Below, piece after piece: positions 40,874 to 47,966 of a DNA stretch of 47,966 nucleotides; the first letter of the stretch is position 1; each line of letters begins with the position of its first letter. The notes under the pieces were generated by a model. It saw only the letters and a list, made by a program, of their open reading frames with translations, made no database searches and was not told the origin of the DNA. A program made the translations under genes and the position numbers. This DNA is from CAYSLA01 sp964431685 (GTDB lineage: Bacteria; Armatimonadota; UBA5829). The stretch is taken from positions 1 through 47,966 of the forward strand of contig CAYSLA010000006.1 of NCBI GenBank assembly GCA_964431685.1. Reading direction: 5' to 3'.

Positions 40874-42457
40874 ATGGAACAGACGAATCATCTTGAGCCT
40901 GTGGATCTGATGCATCGAATCTGGCTGGGTCAGAGTGCGCTTCTCAACATGCTCGACCCTACTGCGCGTCATCTGCCCTACTGGACAGCGAACTATGCCG
41001 ATGGTGACCTGGTCGGGTTCAACGAGCACGGTGACTGGGACAAGTGCCACGACGTTCCCAGAGCCATCCACGCGCTCGTGATGGCCGAAAATGTTACCGG
41101 GGACAAGTTGCCGGACGAGGTGATCAGCGATCTGTCTGACCTGCTCTTTGAGCTGTTCGACGCGGGGGACGGTCTTCCTGGGATGGTTTCATCGACGACC
41201 GGAAAACGGTTCGTTCATCTTCACAACGTTCGCGAGGTCACTCACGCGCTCGCTTCTCTGGTGAAACGCGGGGATGGACGTGCCGAGCGCCGGGCCGGCC
41301 CAATGTTTCGGGCTCTCATCACCGCGATGGACAGTGACGGCAGGTTGAACACAGACAGGCTTCCGAGTTGTTGCTTCGAGTTCGAGCCGTACTCGTCACA
41401 GCCTCATCAAGAGGGCCGGGCACTCGACGCGCTGGTGAGGTACTACCGCGTGAGCCAGGACGACACGGCCCTCGAGCTAGCTTCGCTCATCGCGAAGTTC
41501 GCCATAGAGCACTGTTTCACTCAAGAGGGAGTAGTCACCCAGGAGGCCGGTACCCACGTCCACTCGATCAACGCGATCGTGGCCGGTATGGCTGATTTTG
41601 CGCTGCTCACCAACGACGCGAGTCTTCTGCAAAGAGTGAAGCGGATCTTTGACACAGGTCTTCCCAGTTTCAACAGCAGCTTCGGCTGGTCGATGGAGTC
41701 GACGAACCGTTACGAGTTTGCGGATGGACGGATATATCGAGGTGAGTCGAACAACACAGGCGACCTGCTGCGCGTGGCACTTCACCTTGGCCGCGGCGTG
41801 TTCGCCGAGTACTTCGGCATTGCTGAGCGGATACTGCGCAGTCATCTTCTACCGTCACAGTTGATCGACGTATCGGGGATGTCCGACGACCCGGACGCGA
41901 CCGACGACAGGCTTCGTAACCTCGCATCCCGCGTCAGAGGCGGCTTCGCGTTTCCCACTCCAAACGAGCTTCTCTACGATGTAAACGGACCGCTTTCAAC
42001 ATATGATGTTACTTCTGGGGCAGTTGATGCGCTCTGCGAATCCTGGCACTGGCTTGTGTCGGAGGACCCTCTCGGACTCAGAGTCAATATGCTGTTTGGC
42101 TGCGAGAAAGAAAGTGTTGTTGTCAAAACTGCTCTGCCGGCTGCCGGGCACGTTGACCTTGCTGTTTCAGGAATGATATCTAGTCACATTCTTGTGCGAA
42201 TACCCGGATGGGTTGACAAAGAGCACGTCAAAGTGTGTTTGAACGGTGCCCAGTGCCCGAACGTGTTTGTTGGGCCCTATGTGTGCGTTTCAGCCTCCGG
42301 AAGGGAGCCCAGAATCAGCATCGACTTTCCACTGGCGGCCGCCCGCACTGTGGAGAGCATTTGCTACAAGCGATATGAGATCGACTGGCTGGGAGACCAG
42401 ATCACAAACGTGTCTCCCGCGGGCAAGTTCCTGCCGATGTTCCCTCCGTGCACGTGA
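40874..42457 (+). CDS. Six-hairpin glycosidase-like protein (GH127-like)
   Basis: A 527-residue protein. Helical repeats typical of alpha/alpha-barrel glycosidases occupy about residues 20-400 (HDVPRAIHALVMAENVTG, EGRALDALVRYYRVSQDD, VHSINAIVAGMADFALLTND, GESNNTGDLLRVALHLGR). A beta-sandwich C-terminus contains HILVRIPGWVD, a pattern common at the end of GH127 beta-L-arabinofuranosidase-type proteins. Catalytic Cys/Glu pairs of GH127 were not identified with certainty, so activity is open. GGAGGAG lies 5 bases before the chosen ATG. No signal peptide, hence probably cytoplasmic. The nearest upstream neighbours are the NAGPA-like and amidohydrolase-aminotransferase genes on the same strand. 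Confidence 0.7.
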   Translation: MEQTNHLEPVDLMHRIWLGQSALLNMLDPTARHLPYWTANYADGDLVGFNEHGDWDKCHDVPRAIHALVMAENVTGDKLPDEVISDLSDLLFELFDAGDGLPGMVSSTTGKRFVHLHNVREVTHALASLVKRGDGRAERRAGPMFRALITAMDSDGRLNTDRLPSCCFEFEPYSSQPHQEGRALDALVRYYRVSQDDTALELASLIAKFAIEHCFTQEGVVTQEAGTHVHSINAIVAGMADFALLTNDASLLQRVKRIFDTGLPSFNSSFGWSMESTNRYEFADGRIYRGESNNTGDLLRVALHLGRGVFAEYFGIAERILRSHLLPSQLIDVSGMSDDPDATDDRLRNLASRVRGGFAFPTPNELLYDVNGPLSTYDVTSGAVDALCESWHWLVSEDPLGLRVNMLFGCEKESVVVKTALPAAGHVDLAVSGMISSHILVRIPGWVDKEHVKVCLNGAQCPNVFVGPYVCVSASGREPRISIDFPLAAARTVESICYKRYEIDWLGDQITNVSPAGKFLPMFPPCT

Positions 42458-42500
42458 ATATGGAATCCGCCGGAAGATACGGCGGCAAGCAGATCCCCGG

Positions 42501-43997
42501 TCAGGCAGGCTTCATACCGGTTGCCATATAGAAGTCCGGTTCGTCCGTGACCTGCACGTCTGTGAAGCGAGCGGTTTCCAGCATCTCCTGCATCACTTGC
42601 GGTTGGTGGACCCGGTCCTCGGTCACTACCGAGCCCGCTTCCCGATGTATCTTGTTAACGGCTTCGCGTCCGGTTGGGTGCGATATCACCAGAATCCCAC
42701 CGGGGCAGAGCATTCGGTATATCAGGCGAAGAACTCTGTCTTTGTTCACGAAATGCGGGAATACCGCGTTGCAGATCACGCGGTCGTATGAGCAATCTGG
42801 GCAAGTGAACTCCTCAATGTCAGCGAGGCGAAACTCCACGTTGTCCGGGAAACTCTTGGCCTTTGCTACCCTCAACATACCCTCGGATATGTCTATTGCC
42901 AGTATTCTGCCAGAGGCGCCGATCGCCCGGACGAGATAGGGGATGATAACTCCGGTGCCGGTTCCAACATCGAGTATTTCCATTCCGGGACGCGTCTGGG
43001 ACTCGCGTACGACGCGCTCAAGCCGACTGAGCACTTCCTCGCGCTCCATGCTGTCCCAACGGTCCGCGTATGAGTCAAAGAACTCAGCCTGGCTGTTCAT
43101 AGATGCTGCCCTCACTATCTTCCTTTGATGGGGCGTGATTTGACCCTGAACTTGCCCTGAACTTGATTCAGGGGCGCTACTCCGGCCCCGCAGAGCACGT
43201 CTCTTCGGTGAGAATGTGCTTGCCAGCACAAACACGCCGCAGGACGTTACGACAATTACCGCTCCGGTCGGCAGGTCAAGATACCACGAAATCACCAGCC
43301 CCAGCCATCCGGAAGCGACTCCGAAGACCGCTGATATGACGAACATCCTTTTCAGACTATAGGTGAGCTGGTATGCAGCGGCCGCGGGGTTTACCATCAA
43401 GGTGAACACCAGCAGTCCCCCAATAGCGTTCAGACTGGCCGTTGTGGTAAGTCCGCTTGCTATCAAGATGCCGTAGAAGACGGCCGTTGCCGGCAGTCCC
43501 AGCGACCGTGCCAGATCTCGGCTGAAGATCACAGTCTGGATCTGCCTGAAGAACAACGTAGCAAGCAGAGCCGAGCCTGCCGCGACCGCGCCGAGAAGAT
43601 AAAGGTTTCCCGATGACACGGTCAGCACGCTGCCCCACAAGAGTCCAAGGGCCTCGGTCTTCGGCCCGGGAATCATCGAAAGCAGCAGGAAGCTCACGCC
43701 CATCGCTGATGAGAACACTATACCGATGGCTGTGTCGGGGGAGAAGTCGCCTCGGTCAGCCAACGGGCCAAGGACACCTGCAGCGGCGATGCTCATCAAG
43801 ACCGCGCATGCCGTCGGGTTGAGCCCCACCACAAGCCCCAGAAGCGCCCCGGCGAACGCCGCATGGCTCATACAGACTCCGAGGAACGAAATCCGCATGG
43901 TGACCACCAGCACGCCAACTGTTGAGCAGGCAACTCCGGCGAACAACGTTGCAAGCAGGGCCCGCTGAAAGAACGGGTCACGGGTCATCTCAAACAT
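42501..43997 (-). CDS. ABC-3 metal-type permease fused to a SAM-dependent methyltransferase
   Basis: A 498-residue open frame. Residues ~1-280 form a ZnuB/MntB-like permease with about eight membrane segments: MRISFLGVCMSHAAFAGALLGL, then IPGPKTEALGLLWGSVLTVS and LNAIGGLLVFTLMVNPAAAAYQL. Residues ~300-498 are a class I methyltransferase: MNSQAEFFDSYADRWD, MEILDVGTGTGVIIPYLV (SAM motif I), ILAIDISEGML and YDRVICNAVFPHF. The linker of about 25 residues (SAPESSSGQVQGQITPH) is encoded by a palindromic repeat at 43128-43178. The methyltransferase has its own ATG (43100) with GTGAGGG upstream and could be made separately. The permease start overlaps the ATPase stop by 8 bases. Its transport substrate is probably zinc or manganese; the methyl acceptor is unknown. 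Confidence 0.85.
   Translation of the reverse strand: MFEMTRDPFFQRALLATLFAGVACSTVGVLVVTMRISFLGVCMSHAAFAGALLGLVVGLNPTACAVLMSIAAAGVLGPLADRGDFSPDTAIGIVFSSAMGVSFLLLSMIPGPKTEALGLLWGSVLTVSSGNLYLLGAVAAGSALLATLFFRQIQTVIFSRDLARSLGLPATAVFYGILIASGLTTTASLNAIGGLLVFTLMVNPAAAAYQLTYSLKRMFVISAVFGVASGWLGLVISWYLDLPTGAVIVVTSCGVFVLASTFSPKRRALRGRSSAPESSSGQVQGQITPHQRKIVRAASMNSQAEFFDSYADRWDSMEREEVLSRLERVVRESQTRPGMEILDVGTGTGVIIPYLVRAIGASGRILAIDISEGMLRVAKAKSFPDNVEFRLADIEEFTCPDCSYDRVICNAVFPHFVNKDRVLRLIYRMLCPGGILVISHPTGREAVNKIHREAGSVVTEDRVHQPQVMQEMLETARFTDVQVTDEPDFYMATGMKPA
43128..43178. repeat. GGGGCGCCCCTGAATCAAG-type repeat joining two coding domains
   Basis: On the minus strand it reads AGCGCCCCTGAATCAAGTTC, then AGGGCAAGTTCAGGGTC and a terminal GCCCC; same family as 32624-32660. 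The reading frame stays open through it, joining permease and methyltransferase. Confidence 0.75.
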
Positions 43998-44709
43998 GAT
44001 GAGACTCCCTGTCGGGATTTGTCCTTACCGAGTGGATGGTTTGCTCTACACTGCCGCTCGTCATCATTACTATCTCTTCGCACAGACTGGCGAGCATCTC
44101 GGCGTCGTGCGAGACCATGATTGTCGTGAGGTGATCTTCCAACTGGATGTCAGCGAGCAGCTCCCTGAACGTCTGCTGTGACTGGGCGTCAAGAAAAGTG
44201 GTAGGCTCGTCGAGGAGCAGCAGTCGCGGCTGCGCTGCGAGGGCGCGGGCCAGGTTCACTCTCTGCATCTCTCCGCCCGAGAGCTGTCCGTAAGGTCGAT
44301 TTGCAAGATGTAGTGCGTCCACCCGTTCGAGCGAATCGGCGACGATCTCGCGATCAGCCGTTTCCACCCGGCCGAAAACACCCATCCTTGCATATCTGCC
44401 CATCATCACGACTTCTCCCGCGCAGATTGGCAAACGGCGGTCCACAACCGATGTTTGGAATACACACGCAGTCTGCATCTGTATGTTGCGATAGTTCTTG
44501 CGGACAAGCGGAAGTCCACAGACACAGGCATCTCCGGATGTGATCGGAACCACTCCTTGTATTGCTCTTAGCAGGGTTGTTTTTCCCGACCCATTGGGCC
44601 CGGATATCCCGACCACTCGTCCCACTGGTACCGTCAGGTTCACCTCTCGGATCACCGTCTTGCCGCGGTAGCCGGCAGCGATGTTGTTCAAATCGACAGC
44701 GGGACTCAT
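43990..44709 (-). CDS. ABC transporter ATP-binding protein (metal-type)
   Basis: A 239-residue ATPase energising the adjacent permease. It has Walker A GPNGSGKTTLL (about 37-47), a Q-loop at CVFQTS, the signature LSGGEMQRVNLARAL (about 138-152), Walker B LLLLDEPTTFLD (about 158-169) and the switch VSHDAEML. The closest relatives are ZnuC/MntB-type ATPases. ATG 44709 overlaps the binding protein stop (ATGA); upstream residues in the same frame belong to that gene. It sits in the middle of a three-gene operon. Confidence 0.93.
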   Translation of the reverse strand: MSPAVDLNNIAAGYRGKTVIREVNLTVPVGRVVGISGPNGSGKTTLLRAIQGVVPITSGDACVCGLPLVRKNYRNIQMQTACVFQTSVVDRRLPICAGEVVMMGRYARMGVFGRVETADREIVADSLERVDALHLANRPYGQLSGGEMQRVNLARALAAQPRLLLLDEPTTFLDAQSQQTFRELLADIQLEDHLTTIMVSHDAEMLASLCEEIVMMTSGSVEQTIHSVRTNPDRESHHV

Positions 44710-45536
44710 TTCAGAGACTCCAGAATCCGCCTGACATTGTCTTTGAAACACGCGTCCCAGGTCTGGGTCCCGGCATAGCCGCCCGGAAAGTTTGAGACGG
44801 TCACGTGTTTTGCACCGATGTCCCTGGCAAGCTGTCTGCCAGCGTTAGGGCCGCTCTGCAGGTTGTCTATCACCAGCCGCACATTCCGCTTCCGGCCGAT
44901 CGACGTGAGGGCGTGCAGCCGGGATGGTGTGAACTCCTCGGGACGAGCATAGGTGCCTGCCACTGCAAAGCCCATCCACTCAACAAACGGCTTCTGCTGG
45001 TCGGCACAGAGTACCGCAACCCTGGATGTCTTCCTGACCTTTGTGTCCTTGCTCGTTCCTGCCGAGAGCTTCTTGACGCGCGATTCCAGCCTGGAGGCCG
45101 CACTCCGGTAGTCGGATGAATTCTTGGGGTCGGCAGCGCACAGTGCATCGGCGACCTGTTTTGCGCCGCGCACATAGACATCCGGAATCATCCAGTTGCC
45201 CTTGATGCGGACCTTGACCAGCCTTGGCTTGTTCTTGCCTGCTCCATCTACCAACTTGTCGATGAACTCTTCATATCCGTGGGTAAGGACCAGCCCGCAC
45301 GATGTGAGCTTTCTGATGCTCTGCGGCGACACGTCGTAGTGCCCCGGACAGCTACCTGGGGCGATAAGCACATTGACGCTAACGTGCTTGCCGCCGATCT
45401 CCGTTACAGCCGACCGCAGCAGGGTGGTTGACGTGACCACACTCAGCTTATCTGCGACAACGGATGTTGCCCAGAGGGCCACAGCCGTCACCAGTAGTGC
45501 TGTCTTTAGTCCGGAGGCTGCTTTGCCAGATGTCAT
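44706..45536 (-). CDS. TroA/ZnuA-family metal-binding lipoprotein-like protein with atypical ligands
   Basis: A 276-residue exported binding protein with an N-terminal hydrophobic signal (TALLVTAVALWATSVVA). The fold is recognisable from LSVVTSTTLLRSAVTEIGGKHVSVNVLIAPGSCPGHYDVSPQSIRKL, VLTHGYEEFIDKLV and GAKQVADALCAADP. The four metal ligands of ZnuA/TroA are His, His, His and Asp/Glu. Here only the first (GHYD) is clearly a His: the second site reads IPDVYV, the third LCADQQKPF, and the last SNFPGG. It may bind another metal or a metal chelate, or have reduced affinity. ATG 45536 is used; a GTG two codons earlier is possible. AAGGCAAG lies upstream. First gene of the operon with the ATPase and the fused permease. 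Confidence 0.85.
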   Translation of the reverse strand: MTSGKAASGLKTALLVTAVALWATSVVADKLSVVTSTTLLRSAVTEIGGKHVSVNVLIAPGSCPGHYDVSPQSIRKLTSCGLVLTHGYEEFIDKLVDGAGKNKPRLVKVRIKGNWMIPDVYVRGAKQVADALCAADPKNSSDYRSAASRLESRVKKLSAGTSKDTKVRKTSRVAVLCADQQKPFVEWMGFAVAGTYARPEEFTPSRLHALTSIGRKRNVRLVIDNLQSGPNAGRQLARDIGAKHVTVSNFPGGYAGTQTWDACFKDNVRRILESLK

Positions 45537-45578
45537 TGTCACTTGCCTTATAAATGGTGAGATTCGTCTCGTGCGCGC

Positions 45579-46234
45579 TCAAGGCGACTTCCCTCCATCG
45601 CTGAAACGCGCGATCACTCCGCCTCTATTATGCGGATACCACTGCCGCCGGGGAACAGGCAACATCCGGTTGCCGGTTTCTTCGAGACCTGGGTCTCCGC
45701 TGGGGCCGACGCTCCATACCGCCCAGGATATGGGAGGATCCCCGGGATACGTCTTGCCTTTGTCGTAGGCGTATGTCCGGCCGTCGTACTTGTAGTACAT
45801 AATTGCGTCTTCCTCGCACCTGGGGTAGTCCCGCGGAATCCACATGGTAAAATAGGCCGGATTGCCCGCGGAGTAGCCCCAACCAACTGCCACGTACTTG
45901 TAGGCCCGCCCCGGCTGACCGTCCTCGCCGCGGGTGGGGTTGAACGGATCGTGCATTCTGGAGGTACCCAGATAACGCATGCTGACCAGTTCGCGGGGCA
46001 TCTCATAGTAGTCCCACTGGGCGCTTCCCGTGCAGCAAGACCTTACCGGCGGCAGGCCCCCGCAGTCCTGTTCATACATCTCGATTGCCATACCTATCTG
46101 CCGAAGGTCTGAATGAACAGTGGTGACTCTGGCGCGCAGGCTTGCCCGTGCAAAAACGGGCATCAGCATCCCAGCGAGGATGGCAATCACCGCTACGACA
46201 ACGAGTAGCTCGATGAGTGTGAAACCTCGGGTGG
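45579..46234 (-). CDS. Prepilin-like (type II pseudopilin/DUF1559-like) protein, N-terminus in gap
   Basis: Open from the gap edge. The first visible residues, TRGFTLIELLVVVAVIAILAG, carry the prepilin peptidase site (G|FTLIE, with Glu at +5) and the hydrophobic helix, followed by MLMPVFARASLRARVTTVHSDLRQIGMAIEMYEQDCGGLPP. This is the N-terminal helix-plus-globular pattern of the DUF1559/GspG-like proteins abundant in Planctomycetes, Armatimonadota and relatives. The globular part (GRAYKYVAVGWGYSAGNPAYFTMW) has a C-terminal GVIARFSDG. The true start lies within the 100 N gap. An internal GTG at 46190 is not the real start, as homology extends upstream. Confidence 0.88.
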
Positions 46235-46334
46235 NNNNNNNNNNNNNNNNNNNNNNNNNNNNNNNNNNNNNNNNNNNNNNNNNNNNNNNNNNNNNNNNNN
46301 NNNNNNNNNNNNNNNNNNNNNNNNNNNNNNNNNN
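46235..46334. other. Assembly gap (100 N) between the prepilin and OB-fold-like genes
   Basis: Exactly 100 N. It removes the start of the prepilin-like gene and the end of the following secreted protein. Confidence 0.98.
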
Positions 46335-47721
46335 GGTCTACCTGTGAAATGTCGTCCTCGCCTGCCAGCAGGATCAGCGGCGCCTGCCCGGAGGAAGCGG
46401 CGACGCCGGTCACGGCTACCACAGTGCCCTCAGCGGGCGCGGCTATTCCATTCATCTGGACATACACTGTTCCGCCTCCGTCAGTCAGGCTGCGTGTTCC
46501 ATTGCCCTGATCAGGGCCGATTCGCCCGCAGATGCGAACGAGAAGACCGCAAACCTTGAGACCGACTTCACCGCGCAGAACCCGGCTGTCAACAACCAGC
46601 GGACGAGGTGGATCGCCTTGCTCGAAACGCGACAGGTAATTGGCGCTGATTGACTTCTCGATATCCTCCGAGGTAGGCCCGACCGAGGTAGGCCCGACAC
46701 TCTTGTCGGGCGAGGTCACAATGCCTTGAACCGAGATGACGTCGCCGGGAGCCACGGTTCGGCTGCTGGTCACTCTTATTCCACCGCAGCGTTCCTGGTC
46801 TTGCACATAGAAGTATCCGTCGTAGACCCTGGACACCACTTTCTTGACAAGGGCAACGCGCTCGTTGTCATTACTGGATGCGGCCTGCCGACAGGCGTCC
46901 AGTGCCACAGCGATGTCCGACATCCTCTTGACCCAGATTCGGTAGCCGTCCGTGTAGGGTGAAACTGTGTCGTCCTCCTGGTCGAATATCCCGACCACGT
47001 TCAGCTTTTCCACCGGTTGAGAGTAGGAGTTGAAGTCACCCATTGCTGAAAGCAGCATCCCTGCTGAGCCTGTTGAATCCCCGATGGTCATCAGGTTGCC
47101 GTTGCCCCACGTGCCGCTGGATATCTGGGCGCCGTGAAGCATAACATAGCGTGTCTGATACCTTTCCCCGCCGCCAGCGCGGGTCTGGTCGAAATAGTTG
47201 CACGCTGAGACGGACGATATGAGCTCAGGGTCCGGGAGACCGGGGTGGCCAAGTATGTCGACGTGCCAGACCAGGTTTGGGGCGCCGCTGTGTCCGCGAT
47301 TGTTGATCACGACCTTGCCGCGGCCCATGTCTGCTACGAGCCCTGTGATTCGAAGACGGTCTCCGGCCTGGAAGTCTATGTAGTCGGTCGCCCGCAGCAT
47401 CGACCACATTGGCTCTCCATAGAAGAACTTACCTGTCCACGCTTGAATGCCGCCCCGGTCGCTGTTATCGTCCTGAAGAAAAACGGTGTATTGCAGGCTT
47501 GGGTCAAGGATTTCATCAACCCCCGCGAGCGCCACGCCTTCAACAATGATTCTGCTGCTGGGGTCGGTCTCATCGGCCCACACTTTGGGGTGGATGCCGT
47601 AGCCGACCGAGTTAACTTGCTGGTAGTCCCATATCGTGTCTGCCGTGCATACGGAAGCACATGCCACAACAGCGAATGCTACCACCCAAACGCGCAAAAC
47701 GCTCTCTCTCATCTCTGCCAC
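46335..47721 (-). CDS. Secreted OB-fold-like protein, C-terminus in gap
   Basis: About 462 residues from GTG 47721 (or ATG 47712, preceded by GGAGAG) to the gap. A signal peptide VLRVWVVAFAVVACASVCTA is followed by at least three repeating beta units. Each has a VISVQGIV/RLRITGLVAD/TVVAVTGVAA pattern with a preceding YFYVQD or VYVQMNG segment, which resembles nucleic-acid-binding-like OB domains of secreted proteins. Function is not recognised. A repeat element (46671-46711) within it encodes DKSVGPTSVGPTSE, and part of it is tandemly duplicated (period 15 bases). The end is lost in the gap, and the frame across the gap cannot be judged. Confidence 0.75.
46671..46711. repeat. AGGTAGGCCCGAC repeat with tandem duplication inside the OB-like gene
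   Basis: AGGTAGGCCCGACCG (46671-46685) repeated at 46686, followed by a palindrome GCCCGAC-ACTCTT-GTCGGGC (46692-46711). The 15-base period equals five codons, so the frame is kept. Confidence 0.8.
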
Positions 47722-47895
47722 TCTTCTCTCCGCACGACCAAGGTGCCCGTCTTTTATCGTTTCGATGAATCCGCACGGTCCGGCATCCGTGTGTCTGTTA
47801 GCGTTCTAACCAAAACCTGGTGCTACTAATTCCAATATCGTACCACGCCCGCCATCTGCTGTCAAATCGTAAGAGCTCAGTCTTGCTGAGTACTA

Positions 47896-47966
47896 CGTCA
47901 TGCCGGACTTGATCCGGCACCCATCCGGAGAAGGGATGGATCCTGAACCAAGTTCAGTCAATCATG
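47896..47966. repeat. GCCGGACTTGATCCGGC repeat at the right edge
   Basis: TGCCGGA-CTTGA-TCCGGCA, then ATCC...GGAT and CTGAACCAAGTTCAG, a compound palindromic element reaching the window edge. The CTGAACCAAGTTCAG part also occurs in the repeats at 32624 and 34815. Confidence 0.7.

Noticed and set aside
1..47966. tRNA genes or CRISPR arrays
   Set aside because: No GGTTCRA-type T-loop with matching acceptor stem and no regularly spaced direct repeats were seen; the repeats present are dispersed palindromes.

Overview
The window looks like part of a metagenome-assembled or draft bacterial genome: three runs of exactly 100 N (15323-15422, 35219-35318, 46235-46334) each interrupt a gene. No rRNA or tRNA was seen, so taxonomy rests on gene content. 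A PEP-CTERM surface protein, a prepilin-type N-terminus, an SLH-domain FAD oxidoreductase, a DUF4091 protein and many sugar oxidoreductases, together with ferredoxin-dependent 2-oxoacid oxidoreductase, suggest a diderm, probably anaerobic, polysaccharide-degrading bacterium of the Armatimonadota or a similar candidate phylum. That placement is inference.

Layout. 1-1900: the end of a RAYT-type transposase abuts a truncated HpcH/HpaI aldolase, with a small membrane protein and a LacI regulator nearby. 3364-10205: housekeeping genes (bioY, tgt, an HD hydrolase, a MraY/WecA-like transferase, the four genes of a 2-oxoacid:ferredoxin oxidoreductase, hisB). 10271-11551: a frameshifted glycoside hydrolase pseudogene. 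12059-18468: a secreted SLH-tailed FAD oxidoreductase diverging from a sugar ABC importer whose binding protein appears fused to the first permease. 18634-22970: a tight operon hisC-aroF-tyrA-cmk-plsC. 23381-26864: a PEP-CTERM protein behind a sigma-54-like promoter, then pfkA and an ACT-malic enzyme. 26881-42457: a long catabolic region (DUF4091 protein, two Gfo/Idh/MocA oxidoreductases, SDR, HpcH/HpaI aldolase, sialidase-like protein, UroD-like and MttB-like methyltransferases, an amidohydrolase-aminotransferase fusion, a phosphodiester glycosidase and a six-hairpin glycosidase-like protein), interrupted by an MntA-HepT toxin-antitoxin pair with a frameshifted toxin. 42501-45536: a TroA/ABC-3 metal-type transporter with a methyltransferase fused to its permease. 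45579-47721: a prepilin-like protein and a secreted OB-fold-like protein.

Two themes stand out. First, at least five families of short palindromic repeats are scattered between genes, and several copies lie in frame inside coding sequences (MttB twice, the phosphodiester glycosidase signal peptide, the permease-methyltransferase junction, the OB-like secreted protein). A palindrome of one family sits directly next to the RAYT remnant, which suggests a possible mobiliser. Second, the 28964-42457 region combines sialidase, dehydrogenase, aldolase, methyltransferase and a fused amidohydrolase-aminotransferase in an order I do not recognise. It is the best candidate here for an undescribed catabolic pathway, perhaps for a methylated or amino-substituted sugar acid.
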